Notes: generated by a model not told the origin, from the sequence alone. Counted from the first letter of the stretch, positions 45,791-58,089 are shown. The stretch: DNA of 64,000 nt from Serripes groenlandicus (GCA_031761405.1 JASEVX010000008.1:73309514-73373513); one strand, 5' to 3'. Numbers and translations: made by a program.

Positions 45791-45935
45791 TTGATACAGA
45801 CGGATTTTGAAACGTTTGCTACGTGCGTAGTTTTAAATCACTACGAGAAAGGGGAAATTTCTCAAAAAGAGCTTATTCTCCTTCCTATTAACTCAATGTT
45901 TTCAACTCTGTAGCAAACTTATGCAAACGGTTAAT
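45790..45935. mobile_element. MITE-1 relic
   Basis: AGAAAGGGGAAATTTCTCAA, CTCAATGTTTTCAACTC; ends missing. Confidence 0.35.
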
Positions 45936-46214
45936 GAAGAGGGACTCGCTTTTCTAATAAAACTAGAGCTGTCCGTAAGACCTCCACCGTTTATTAGTTT
46001 AAAAATTGCAAAAACGTATGTGAAATATTTGGTAATACTGTAATATTAATCAAGAAGGGTGCCAGCTAAGGTTTGTGTAAATTTCCTATTAATCTGTGTA
46101 CAATCATGCAGAAGTTGCAACACTTTGGCCGTTGAACAATGAAACAACAGTATTTTATGTTTTAAACAAACACATTTTTATTATATGCAAGAAATGTTGT
46201 TATCAACCTTGTTT

Positions 46215-46410
46215 ATTGATTGATTGATTTGGGCTTAACGCCGTTTTCAACATTTTTTTAGTCATATAAGTCCGTTCACCTACTCATGTTTTTCCTAGCT
46301 TTCTCACACCAGTACTCCACATAACATACTTTGCATGCAACAGGCTGCATTTCCACATATACTGTTAGCCTGTTTGTGAAAGACGAATGATGCTTGTCAC
46401 AGTGACTTTA
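46215..46410 (-). mobile_element. SINE-B, 5'-truncated
   Basis: Tail TTGATTGATTGATTTGGGCT, then TTAACGCCGTTTTCAACATT, CACCTACTCATGTTTTTCCT and GAATGATGCTTGTCACAGTG. The tRNA-like head is absent. Confidence 0.75.
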
Positions 46411-46479
46411 CTTACATAGGTGAGGTGGTTGGGACGGGTTGCATTACGTTCCAATAAGTTACTAGGAAATGGACTCTTT

Positions 46480-46745
46480 ATGCAGTTGTCATGCAAAACT
46501 TTAACCAGCATTTCTAATTAAAAACATGGCCATTATTTTAATTAAATGCAGGACAGAGTTATTTAACTTGATTATTTACATAGGTTTGAAGCATTGTAGC
46601 AGGTTTCAATGCAATACGACTAGAAGTAACTGAGTTATGGTGTAATATATGTACTGGTATGTAAACCCTACACCATTGCGTGACGCCGACGCCAGAATGA
46701 GTGCCATAGTGAGTACCATAGCTCTCATATTCTCCAAAGACTCGA
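46480..46745. repeat. Dispersed non-autonomous repeat
   Basis: Contains AAATGCAGGACAGAGTTATT, CCTACACCATTGCGTGACGC and CCATAGCTCTCATATTCTCC, the style of a clam interspersed repeat end. It abuts the 54-bp satellite copy 2. Confidence 0.45.
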
Positions 46746-46756
46746 GCTAAAAATCA

Positions 46757-48175
46757 TGTCTGAGCCCTGAGAAAACTTCGAGACAACATAACATGACTCG
46801 TACCTATTGTTGTCTTAGCCCTGAGAGGACTTCGAGACAGCATAACATGACTCGTACCTATTGTTGTCTTATCCCTGAGAGGACTACGAGACAACATAAC
46901 ATGACTCGTACATATTGTTGTCTTAGCCCTCAGAGGACTACGAAACAACATAACATGACTCGTACTTATTGTTGTCTTAGCCGTGAGAGGATTTCGAGAC
47001 AACATAACATGACTCGTACCTATTGTTGTCTTAGCCCTGAGAGGACTACGAGAAAACATAACTTCACTCGTACCTATTGTTGTCTTAGCGGTCAGAGGAC
47101 TACGAGACAACATAACATGACTGGTATATATTGTTGTCTTAGCGGTCAGCGGACTACGAGACAACATAACATGACTCGTACACATTGTTGTCTTAGCCCT
47201 CAAAGGACTACGAGACAACATAACATGACTCGTACCTATTGTTGTCTTAGCCCTCAAAGGAATACGAGACAACATAACATGACTCGTACCTATTGTTGTC
47301 TTAGCCCTCAAAGGAATACGAGACAACATAACATGACTCGTACCTATTGTTGTCTTAGCCCTCAGAGGACTACGAGACAACATAACACGACTCGTACCTA
47401 TTGTTGTCTTATTCCTCAGAAGACTACTAGACAACATAACATGACTCGTACCTGTTGTTGTCTTAGCCCTCAGAGGACTACGAGACAACATAACATGACT
47501 CGTACCTATTGTTGTCTTAGCCCTCAGAAGACTACGAGACAACATAACATGACTCGTACCTATTGTTGTCTTAGCGCTGAGAGGACTACGAGACAACATA
47601 ACATGAGTCGTACCTATTGTTGTCTTAAACCTGAGAGGACTACGAGACAACATAACATGACTCGTACCTACCGTTGTCTTAGCCCTCAGAGGACTTCGGG
47701 ACAACATAACATGACTCGTACCTATTGTTGTCTTAGCCCTCAGAGGACTACGAGACAACATAACATGACTCGTACCTATTGTTGTCTTATACCTGAGAGG
47801 ACTACGAGACAACATAACATGACTCGTACCTATCGTTGTCTTAGCCATCAAAGGACTACAAGACAACATAACATGACTCGTACCTATTGTTGTCTTAACC
47901 CTCAGAGGACTACGAGACAAGATAACATGACTCGTACCTATTGTTGTCTTAGCCCTCAGAGGACTACGAGACAACATAACATGACTCGTACCTATTGTTG
48001 TCTTAACCCTCAGAGGACTGCGAGACAACATAACATGACTCGTACCTATTGTTGTCTTAGACCTCAGAGGACTACGAGACAACATAACATGACTCGTACC
48101 TATTGTTTTCTTGTACCTGAGAGGACTTCGAGACAACATAACATGACTCGTACCAAGTGTTGACTTAGCCCTCAG
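46757..48175. repeat. 54-bp satellite, copy 2, main block (~26 units)
   Basis: Same unit as 24482-27820 but more uniform. The minus strand is open for 493 codons over 46754-48235 and the plus strand for 456 codons over 46793-48163, as expected from an 18-codon unit without stops. Confidence 0.95.
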
Positions 48176-49065
48176 AGGACTGCTTAAATATTTATTAATT
48201 TCGATTCCCTCTGTAGGAGATGGATACATAAACACATTTTTTTAATGAGATTAACAATGCGACTCGTACCTATTGTTGTCTTAACCCTCAGAGGACTACG
48301 AGACAACATAACATGACTCGTATCTATGGTTGTCTTAGCCCTCAGAGGAATACGAAACAACATAACATGACTCGTACCTATTGTTGAGAACTACGAGACA
48401 ACATAACATGACTTGTACCTATTGTTGAGAACTAAGAGACAACATAACATGACTCGTACCTATTGTTGTCTTAGCCCTCAGAGGACTACGAGACAACATA
48501 ACATGACTCGTATCTATGGTTGTCCTAGCCCTCAGAGGACCACGAGACAACATAACATGACTTGTATCTATTGTTGTCTTAGCCCTCAGAGGACTACGAG
48601 ACAACATAACATGACTCGTACCTATTGTTGAGAACTACGAGACAACATAACATGACTTGTACCTATTGTTGAGAACTAAGAGACAACATAACATGACTCG
48701 TACCTATTGTTGTCTTAGCCCTCAGAGGACTACGAGACAACATAACATGACTCGTATCTATGGTTGTCCTAGCCCTCAGAGGACCACGAGACAACATAAC
48801 ATGACTTGTATCTATTGTTGTCTTAGCCCTCAGAGGACTACGAGACAACATAACATGACTCGTACCTATTGTTGTCTTAGCGGTCAGAGGACTACGAGAC
48901 AACATAATAAGTCTCGTACCTATTGTTGGCTTAGCCCTCAGAGGACTACGAAACAACATAACATGACTCGTACCTATTGTTGTCTTGTACCTGAGAGGAC
49001 TTCGAGACAACATAACATGACTCGTACCTAGTGTTGTCTTAGCCCTCAGAGGACTGCTTAAATAT
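48176..49065. repeat. 54-bp satellite, copy 2, second block with duplicated flank
   Basis: 48176-48257 repeats the array's right flank (CTGCTTAAATATTTATTAAT, GGAGATGGATACATAAACAC). The satellite then resumes to 49065, where the same flank occurs again. Inside, a 244-bp block (48388-48631) is repeated almost exactly at 48632-48875. Confidence 0.9.
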
Positions 49066-49664
49066 TTATTAATTTCGATTCCCTCTGTTGGAGATGGATA
49101 CATAAACACAATTTTTAATGAGATTAACAAACATAATGAAAAAAAAGACCTTATGCAGTACAACTAGGATAATACGGATAAATACAAAACGTTGATAAAG
49201 ATATTTACTGCTTAGGTTAATGGAAATTGCCCGTATGACGTTTTAGGCATTTTCAATGTATGAACTCAAAAAAACACTTACTCAGTAAGTGCATTTCAGA
49301 GCCGTATGTGATATCTGATTTCAGAGATAATATACTCTAGGTTCCTAAGGCAGTTAAGTGTTCAAACATTATCTTCTATTTCGTGGGATATCTCGATATC
49401 TTGTTTGGCATTGAAGACTTTCTGAAGAGTCAGAGCTTAAATAAGTTACAAATTGGTTTTTGTGAACAGTTTAGATCTAGATATATTTTTGATCTGTGTA
49501 GATTCTGATATTACTGAGTAGATTTATAGCTTGATCTGCACCTACACCATTCACATATACAAAGCTGTACCATTTTCCCATTGAAGTAATGGGTTTAAAC
49601 TCCTATCAACTAATTCATTTAGCCCGCAAACCCACGACATCTTTTTCTCTTTCCAGGATTCACA
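49066..49664. other. GPCR upstream flank, duplicate copy
   Basis: Closely matches 27821-28258 and then one 92-bp unit (49497-49590), followed by TTTTTCTCTTTCCAG before the start codon. No gene seen. Confidence 0.6.
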
Positions 49665-51044
49665 ATGGCGGAAAATATAGACATCGTCAACGTGACAATA
49701 CATGCGGACAAGAGGGCTATCTCAGTGTATCCACCGAACATAAACAACAGTCTGCATACACTGAACGTGGACCCGATCCTTTCTAAACTGAATCAGAAGA
49801 TTATTGAGATATTTATACCGTCGTTCGTAATGGTGCTACTTGTGATGGTAATAGGACTGATAGGAAACGCGATAACCGTGTAAGTTTACCTGAAAAAAAT
49901 GCGAAGGACGACATCGCGAATATTTATCCTCGCCCTTGCATTTTGTGACCTCATTAACTGTGCGCTTACCATGCCCATCGAGATGGTGATTATCATTAAT
50001 TTCTTCACGTTTGATTTCCCCGTGATCTGTGCCGTTTGTAGAAATTTAACGTATGTATTTAACGGAATGTCCGCACTTCTTTTGTGTGGCATTGCTGTCG
50101 ACAGGTTCCGGAAGATATGCCGCCCGTTGAAGTCCGTGTTTACGCCAAAGAAAACTAAGTTAATTTGTTTGATTTGTTTCGCTTTGGCTTTTGCGGTCTA
50201 TATTCCCGGGTACGAGATGTATGGAACCTATACGGTCGAAGTGAAACTTCCCAATGATCTGACGGTTGTAGGTAAAACGTGTTTGGTCAGGGATAAATAC
50301 GCGAAAACTGATGTCAATAGGAGAATGACACAGATGATATTCGGTGTATGGTTCCTCGGTACTATCGGTGTACTTATAACATTGGTCGTGTTCTATATGA
50401 TAATCGGGCGGGCAGTCTATCGCCGAATGAAGATAGAGGAACTGAGACACGGCTCCGTGTCCGCGGCGACGAGGAGCACGGGAAAGCAAAGGAAGGTTAT
50501 AGCGGACGTTAGGTCGGAAACCAGCTGTTCTTTCAACGATCACTTGGAAACAAACCGAGCAGTGCTGTCAGGAGTTTCTGATCCTGTCAAAAGAACAATC
50601 GATCAAACATTGAAAACTAGATTTAGTTTGTTTAAACTAAAAACCGTGAACACCCTGAAGAGAGAACGACTTGCACGTCGAATTAGAGCAGGAACGACAA
50701 CTGTGATGTTGTTTGCAGTGACCATCGCCTACTTCATCAGTTTTTTCCCCTTCATTATCATTGTCATATTGCGTATCGCCAGATCGGGACTCTACGAGAG
50801 CTTGAGCGATGTCGAAAAAAGCATTTGGAACTTTTTCTTGAGATCTTATGTCATGAACTGCGCGGTAAACCCAATTCTTTACGGATTTTTGAACAAGGAC
50901 TTTCGGGCTAAAATGGTCGAGTTCATTGACGATTGTTGTTGTTGTTTTCGAGTTACACTGAAGGTTCAAGTTTTAACGGTTGATACAATCGGAATTATTC
51001 GGGTGAATTCTTCAACGCGATTTTGTTCTAATGTTAGGAATTGA
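49665..51044 (+). pseudogene. Duplicate class A GPCR with premature stop and replaced C-terminus
   Basis: About 95 percent identical in protein to the receptor at 28782. Codon 73, Tyr in TM1 of the intact copy, is TAA at 49881-49883. Downstream the frame stays open to 51044 with DRF, NPILY and CCCC all kept. In TM6 FLPF is FFPF. The same base change creates GTAAGT at 49880-49885, a strong donor-like site. After KVQ the native end is lost: a 3.2-kb deletion relative to copy 1 joins the frame to former RENBP intron, adding VLTVDTIGIIRVNSSTRFCS and NVRN. The open remainder suggests a recent lesion, or a read error. A start at Met79 (49899) would lack TM1 and is unlikely to give a receptor. Confidence 0.88.
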
Positions 51045-51385
51045 CGGAGTGCAGCTTAAATATAATTTTGAAATGTATGAAACAATTTACTGTAACGAAT
51101 AAATAAAACTAGTATGTAAGAAAGCTGTCACGCGTGTGTTTAACACCGTCACCTACGCGAATATATGTTCTGAACATAATATGAACAGTCACACATTCCA
51201 GGATGGGAGAGAAGAAGGAAGACGAGGATAATTAAGACAGAGAAGAAGAAGAAAAATAAGAAGAAGGAGAAAAAGATGATAATGATAATGGTGGTTATGA
51301 TGATGATGAAGACGACGAAAAGAATGTTGATGAGGATAAAGATGAAGAAGAAACGCTAAAGGGAGATAAACAGAGTTGAACAAAC
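51045..51385. other. Former RENBP intron, with degraded GAA tract
   Basis: 51045-51235 matches 33335-33515. 51240-51360 is an interrupted GAA/GAT tract equivalent to 33520-33720. No exon present. Confidence 0.6.
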
Positions 51386-51473
51386 CTTTCCATGGCCCTC
51401 CTTTGAAATTCATACAAACAGTTCCGTCTCTGTTCAGATAGCCAAACCATTCTCCATGATCTTTATAAACGTG
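51386..51473 (-). pseudogene. RENBP: RENBP penultimate exon, orphan duplicate
   Basis: 88-bp exon with intact acceptor and donor, differing from 33757-33844 by one residue ([10 protein letters not shown], Tyr for Asp) and one synonymous change. Its partner exons are absent nearby: the one that should precede it is not found in 51474-59939, and the last exon fell in the 3.2-kb deletion. Joined directly to the exon at 59940-60105, the phases do not match (2 to 0). It is therefore probably a non-functional leftover that could disturb splicing. Confidence 0.85.
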
Positions 51474-51519
51474 CTGAAACACGTGCAAATAAATAAAGGA
51501 TGCAGTAAACACATGTAGC

Positions 51520-54500
51520 AATTAACCGTTACTTTACCTGTGTCCGTCATGCAGTAAATACATGTAGGAATTACCCGTTACTTTACCTGTGTCTGTCAAT
51601 CAGTAAATACATGCAGCAAGTAACCGTTACTTTACTTGTGTCCGTCATGCAGTAAATACATGTAGCAATTAACCGTTACTTTACCTGTGTCCGTCAATCA
51701 GTAAATACATGTGCCAATTAACCGTTACTTTACCTGTGTCCGTCATGCAGCCAATATATGAAGCAATTAACCGTTAATTTACCTGTGTCCGTCAATCAGT
51801 AAATACATGTAGCAATTAACCGTTACTTTACCTGTGTTCGTCATGCAGTAAATATATGTAGCAATTAACCGTTACGTTACCTGTGTCTGGTATGCAGTAA
51901 ATACATGTAGCAATTAACCGTTACTTTATCTGTGTCCGTCATGCAGTAAATACATGTAGCAATTAAGTATTACGTTACCTGTGTCCGTCATGCAGTAAAT
52001 ACATATAGCAATTAACCGTTACGTTACCTGTGTCCGTCATGCAGTAAATACATGTAGCAATTAACCGTTACGTTACCTGTGTCAGTCATGCAGTAAATAC
52101 ATGTAGCAATTAACCGTTACTTTACCTGTGTCCGTCATGCAGTAAATACATGTAGGAATTACCCGTTACTTTACCTGTGTCCGTCAATCAGTAAATACAT
52201 GTAGCAATTAACCGTTACTTTACCTGTGTCCGTCATGCAGTAAATACATGTAGCAATTAACCGTTACTGTATCTGTGTCCGTCATGCAGTACATACATGT
52301 AGCAATTAATTATTACGTTACCTGTGTCCGTCATGCAGTAATTACATGTAGCAATTAACCATTACGTTACCTGTGTCCGTCATGCAGTAAATATATGTAG
52401 CAATTAACCGTTACGTTACCTGTGTCTGGTATGCAGTAATTACATGTAGCAATTAACCGTTACTTTATCTGTGTCCGTCATGCAGTAAATACATGTAGCA
52501 ATTAATTATTACGTTACCTGTGTTCGTCATGCAGTAAATACATGTAGCAATTAACCATTACGTTACCTGTGTCCGTCATGCAGTAAATACATGTAGCAAT
52601 TAACCGTTACTTTACATGTGTCCGTCATGCAGTAAATACATGTAGCAACTAACCATAACTTTACCTGTGTCCGTCATGCAGTAAATACATGTAGCAACTA
52701 ACCGTTACGTTAACTGTGTCCGCCATGCAGTAAATACATGTAGCAATTAACCATAACTTTACCTGTGTCCGTCATGCAGTAAATACATGTAGCAATTAAT
52801 CGTTACTTTACCTGTGTCCGTCATGCAGTAAATACATGTAGCAACTAATCATAACTTTACCTGTGTCCGCCATGCAATAAATACATGTAGCAATTAACCG
52901 TTACTTTACCTGTGTCCGTCATGCAGTAAATACATGTAGCAATTAATCGTTACGTTACCTGTGTCCGCCATGCAGTAAATACATGTAGCAATTAACCGTT
53001 ACTTTACCTGTGTCCGTCATGCAGTAAATACATGTAGGAATTACCCGTTACTTTACCTGTGTCTGTCAATCAGTAAATACATGCAGCAAGTAACCGTTAC
53101 TTTACTTGTGTCCGTCATGCAGTAAATACATGTAGCAATTAACCGTTACTTTACCTGTGTCCGTCAATCAGTAAATACATGTGCCAATTAACCGTTACTT
53201 TACCTGTGTCCGTCATGCAGTAAATACATGTAGAAATAAACCGTTACTTTTTGTCCTGTGTCCGTCAATCAGTAAAAACATGAAGCAATTAACGGTTACT
53301 TTACCTGTGTCCGTCATGCAGTAAATACATGTAGCACTTAGCCGTTACTTTACCTGTGTCCGTCATGCCGTCAATGCTTGTAGCAATTAACCGTTACTTT
53401 ACCTGTGTTCGTCATGGAGCAAATACATGTAGCAATTAACCGTTACTTTACCTGTGTCCGTCATGCAGCCAATATATGAAGCAATTAACCGTTAATTTAC
53501 CTGTGTCCGTCAATCAGTAAATACATGTAGCAATTAACCGTTACTTTACCTGTGTCCGTCATGCAGTAAATACATGTAGCAATTAATCGTTACGTTACCT
53601 GTGTCCGCCATGCAGTAAATACATGTAGCAATTAACCGTTACTTTACCTGTGTCCGTCATGCAGTAAATACATGTAGCAATTACCCGTTACTTTACCTGT
53701 GTCTGCCATGCAGTAAATACATGTAGCAATTAAACGTTACTTTACCTGTGTCTGCCATGCAGTAAATACATGTAGCAATTAAACGTTATTTAACCGTTGT
53801 CCGCCATGCAGTAAATACATTTAGCAATTAAACGTTACTTTACCTGTGTCCGTCAATCAGTAAATACATGTAGCACTTAACCGTTACTTTACCTGTGTCC
53901 GTCATGCAGCAAATACATGTAGCATTTAACCGTTACTTTACCTGTGTCCGTCAATCAGTAAATACATGTAACAATTAACCGTTAATTTACCTGTGTCCGT
54001 CAATCAGTAAATACATGTAGCAATTAAACGTTACTTTACCTGTATCAATCAGTAAATACATGTAGCAATTAACCGTTACTTTACCTGTGTCCGTCAATCA
54101 GTAAATACATGTAGCAATTAACCATTACTTTACCTGTGTCAATCAGTAAATACATGTAGCAATTAAACGTTACTTTACCTGTATCAATCAGTAAATACAT
54201 GCAGCAATTAAACGTTACTTTACCTGTATCAATCAGTAAATACATGTAGCAATTAACCGTTACTTTACCTGTGTCCGTCATGCAGTAAATACATGCAGCA
54301 ATTAAACGTTACTTTACCTGTATCAATCAGTAAATACATGTAGCAATTAACCGTTACTTTACCTGTGTCCGTCAATCAGTAAATACATGTAGCAATTAAC
54401 CGTTACTTTACCTTTGTCCGTCATGCAGTAAATACATGTAGCAATTAACCGTTACTTTACCTGTGTCCGTCAATCAGTAAATACATGCAGCAATTAAACG

Positions 54501-54575
54501 TTACTTTACCTGTATCAATCAGTAAATACATGTAGCAATTAACCGTTACTTTAACTGTGTCCGTCGATCGAACAT
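51520..54575. repeat. 49-bp satellite, copy 2 (~62 units)
   Basis: Same unit as 33893-35275 but over twice as many copies. Shortened units lacking GTCCGTC (ACCTGTATCAATCAGT) cluster at 54030-54540. A block around 52900-53200 repeats the order seen at 51480-51740. Confidence 0.95.
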
Positions 54576-54920
54576 ACATACGGGACACCACTCACATCTT
54601 AAACATATCTTTAGGAATATTCTTTTCCTGTCTCATTGAAAGTGAGGCCAATGTAGTACATGAATATTCTTTGAGACAGGTAACATATATGTAAATCGGT
54701 TATTTATAAATTTTTAATTGTACTGAAAAACTAATTCGTTGTTGAAATAAATTGGAGGACAACCAAATACAATATTCGGACCACTGCACTTTATAACAGG
54801 TCGATTCGGTACTTTCGCAAATATTCGTATAATCCCGTCTCGAGAAGAACACCAAGCAAGATCACAATTATATCACGCGTGTCTTGAGACCGATTACTTC
54901 CGAAAGTATATATACGAACA
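54576..54920. other. No gene recognised
   Basis: AT-rich sequence. One inverted pair, TCTTTTCCTGTCTCA at about 54621 and GAATATTCTTTGAGACAGG near 54660, is noted. Confidence 0.4.
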
Positions 54921-55044
54921 TGCACGAAGCCCAGGGACTTTCTCCTCTAAAAATAGATATTACCCTATATATGCATAGATATTAATATCTATGCATATAT
55001 AGGGTAATATCTATTTTTAGAGGAGCAAGTCCCTGTGCACGAAG
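54921..55044. mobile_element. Foldback palindrome with 9-bp flanking repeats
   Basis: 54942-55025 is a perfect palindrome with 42-bp arms and no loop (centre ATT/AAT). One mismatch outward, CAGGGACTT / AAGTCCCTG extends it to 54932-55035. TGCACGAAG lies directly repeated at 54921-54929 and 55036-55044, like a target duplication. Confidence 0.85.
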
Positions 55045-55189
55045 GTTAATAACGAATACAGACGTCCAATATGTCTTCACGATTGTTTCCGGTCTCTGTT
55101 TACCATACATGTTAATGAAATATTGAAAAATGTGCATAAATTCATACATATTTAAATGTGTATCCATGTTGTTACTATATACCTGCCCT

Positions 55190-55330
55190 TTTCATCATTT
55201 ATAATGAACGAGGTTAAAACATGAGGGCCAAGATGATCCTTAATCGATCACTTTCATTATGGTAAAGAAGCAAATATATCGGCCCTTTTCTGATGCCACC
55301 TGGCGACTGCCTTTTTCAACTAGTCAATAT
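55190..55330. repeat. Dispersed repeat fragment
   Basis: ACATGAGGGCCAAGATGATC, TTAATCGATCACTTTC and ATATATCGGCCCTTTTCTG resemble interspersed repeats common in clams. Confidence 0.35.
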
Positions 55331-55367
55331 GACTGGAACAAATTATAAAAGGGGTCACATTCCTGCT

Positions 55368-55500
55368 AAACCCTTTCCTTATTAGAGAGAGTTTCTGACG
55401 CCTTTGCAGCAGACGACTAAGGAAAAGATGGTCGCCAAAAGAATAAGTGCTCATTATAAGAAAGTTGTCCTTTTGCCACAATGTTTGGTAAATATTTATT
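55368..55500. mobile_element. MITE-1, truncated
   Basis: AAACCCTTTCCTTATTAGAG, GACGCCTTTGCAGCAGACGA, CTTTTGCCACAATGTTTGG; right half missing. Confidence 0.5.
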
Positions 55501-55623
55501 ACTTTGTTTGAATGAGTATATTCCTCATGTATAGGAATTTGGGGTCTTTCATGTTGATACCACAAATACTCGATAGATGTCACGCGCAATTACAAAACGA
55601 CATACTACAAGGCTGTTTTTGAC

Positions 55624-56985
55624 CAAGTATGGTAGTGTGACCTCATTGAAGTACATGTGTGATGTCACAGCGTACAACATGCGGTAGCGTGACCTCATTG
55701 AAGTACATGTGTGATGTCACAGCGTACAACATGCGGTAGTGTGACCTCATTGAAGTACATGTGTGTTGTCACAGGGTACAATATGCGGTAGTGTGACCAC
55801 ATTGAAGTACATGTGTGATGTCACAGGGTACAATATGCGGTAGTGTGACCTCATTGAAGTACATGTGTGTTGTCACAGGGTACAATATGCGGTAGTGTGA
55901 CCTCATTGAAGTACATGTGTGATGTCACAGCATACAACATGCGGTAGTGTGACCTCATTGGATTACATGTGTGTTGTCACAGATTACAATATGCGGTAGT
56001 GTGACCTCATTGAAGTACATGTGTGATATCACATCGTACAATATGCGGTAGTGTGACCTCATTGAAGTACATGTGTGATGTCACATCGTACAATATGCGG
56101 TAGTGTGACCTCATTGAAGTACATGTGTGTTGTCACATCGTACAATATGCGGTAGTGTGACCACATTGAAGTACATGTGTGATGTCACAGGGTACAACAT
56201 GCGGTAGTGTGACCTCATTGAATTACATGTGTGTTGTCACAGATTACAATATGCGGTAGTGTGACCTCATTGAAGTACATGTGTGATGTCACATCGTACA
56301 ATATGCGGTAGTGTGACCTCATTGAAGTACACGTGTGATGTCACAGCGTACAATATGCGGTAGTGTGACCTCATTGAAGTACATGTGTGATGTCACAGCG
56401 TACAATATGCGGTAGTGTGACCTCATTGAAGTACACGTGTGATGTCACAGCGTACAACATGCGGTAGTGTGACCTCATTGAAGTACATGTGTGATGTCAC
56501 ATCGTACAATATGCGGTAGTGTGACCTCATTGAAGTACATGTGTGTTGTCACATCGTACAATATGCGGTAGTGTGACCTCATTGAAGTACATGTGTGTTG
56601 TCACAGCGTACAATATGCGGTAGTGTGACCTCATTGAAGTACATGTGTGTTGTCACAGGGTACAATATGCGATAGTGTGACCACATTGAAGTACATGTGT
56701 GATGTCACAGGGTACAATATGCGGTAGTGTGACCTCATGGAAGTACATGTGTGTTGTCACATCGTACAATAAGCGGTAGTGTGACCTCATTGAAGTACAT
56801 GTGTGTTGTCACAGCGTACAATATGCGGTAGTGTGACCTCATTGAAGTACATGTGTGATGTCACAGCGTACGACATGCGGTAGTGTGACCTCATTGAAGT
56901 ACATGTGTGATGTTACAGCGTACAATATGCGGTAGTGTGACCTCATTGAAGTACACGTGTGATGTCACAGCGTACATAAATACCA
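55624..56985. repeat. 52-bp satellite (~26 units)
   Basis: Unit GTAGTGTGACCTCATTGAAG, TACATGTGTGATGTCACAGC, GTACAATATGCG. Homogeneous, with TGATG/TGTTG and CAGCG/CATCG variants. TGCGGTAGTGTGAC is also found once at about 35280, beyond the other copy of the 49-bp satellite. Confidence 0.95.
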
Positions 56986-56995
56986 TAAATATATA

Positions 56996-57560
56996 GATAA
57001 CTCCCGATAACTCGAAGTCAAGAGGGACATTTACGATTCACTTCGAGTTATCGACGTGTTCGCGTGATAATTATTTCATTTATGTTTTTTCAGCTTCGGA
57101 ATTCATTCATTTTTAAATGTTTATTATGAAAAGCAAGCCAGTGTTAATATCATATGAGCCGTCCCACGAGAAAACCAACATGTTAGACTCTGCGAAATGT
57201 ATCGACCCGGATCAGCTTAAGCATGCCACGCAGGCTAACCCGGACAGACACTGTTCGCCTCCCGTAGATTTTCTGTTTCAGGAGTCATTACTCTACACAT
57301 CTATCTACCTCAGACGGAATGAGTCGGCCCGGATTAGCCCGCCGCGGACTGTGCAGACTGATCTCGGTCGATACATTACGCAGAGACCATAATGTTGGTT
57401 TCCTCGCGGGACGCCTCATATTAAGAACGCAGTGCAGCAGCAGTGATGATTGCTCGAGCAATAAGAACTACTTTTAAGCTATTTTCCAGAGACGGATCCG
57501 ATCCAGGAATTATTTCGAGTTAAACGATATATTCGAATACCTGCATGTTCGAGTTATCGT
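56996..57560. mobile_element. DNA-transposon relic, host of a nested MITE-2
   Basis: Left part CGATAACTCGAAGTCAAGAG, CACTTCGAGTTATCGACGTG; right part TTCGAGTTAAACGATATATT, GTTCGAGTTATCG. Related to the 120-bp array at 35605 and to the 38-bp satellite at 19677. Interrupted by MITE-2 at 57153-57420. Confidence 0.6.
57153..57420. mobile_element. MITE-2 copy, nested, TA-flanked
   Basis: TA at 57153-57154 and 57419-57420. Ends TGAGCCGTCCCACGAGAAAA and TTTCCTCGCGGGACGCCTCA. The 264-bp size is close to that of the copy at 7257. Confidence 0.78.
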
Positions 57561-57687
57561 AAGTCTACTGTACGTAAAAATGATTCACAACATATGTCTA
57601 CAATGTAACGATCGATTAAGATGTAATCTGTGGGTCTATAAGGCAATGGTATGCACAATACTGATCATACAATACTTTTGTACGTAT
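57561..57687. other. No gene recognised
   Basis: AT-rich, no features. Confidence 0.4.
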
Positions 57688-57900
57688 TAAACCCTTTTTT
57701 ACATACAACAACTCTTCAGCAGACGACGTTGAAAAACATCTAGACAAAAAATGAATAATATAAACAGATAAAAGTGTAAGTATTTAAAAGAGTTGAAAAC
57801 AATGTGGCAAAAAGTTAAAAATAAGCAATTTCACCTTTTGCCACAATATGCATCCACTGCAGACGCATACACATTGCAGTTGGGAAAGGGTATAAGAGCA
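57688..57900. mobile_element. MITE-1, diverged
   Basis: TTAAACCCTTTTTTACATAC, CTTCAGCAGACGACGTTG, internal GCAATTTCACCTTTTGCCAC, right end CAGTTGGGAAAGGG. Confidence 0.65.
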
Positions 57901-58089
57901 AACACTTCATTAATAGGTTAAGTTTTACAATTTAATTTTACATGGAAATGTTTTAACTAATAAAGTGACAGAATTAAAAGAAAGTGGACTTAATTGGGTA
58001 TGTACATTAATTAATACAAACGCCGAGCACAACGTAAAGACGCTTAACAGACTTGGACTATACCAAGACTGCTCCAGTGATATGCTTAA

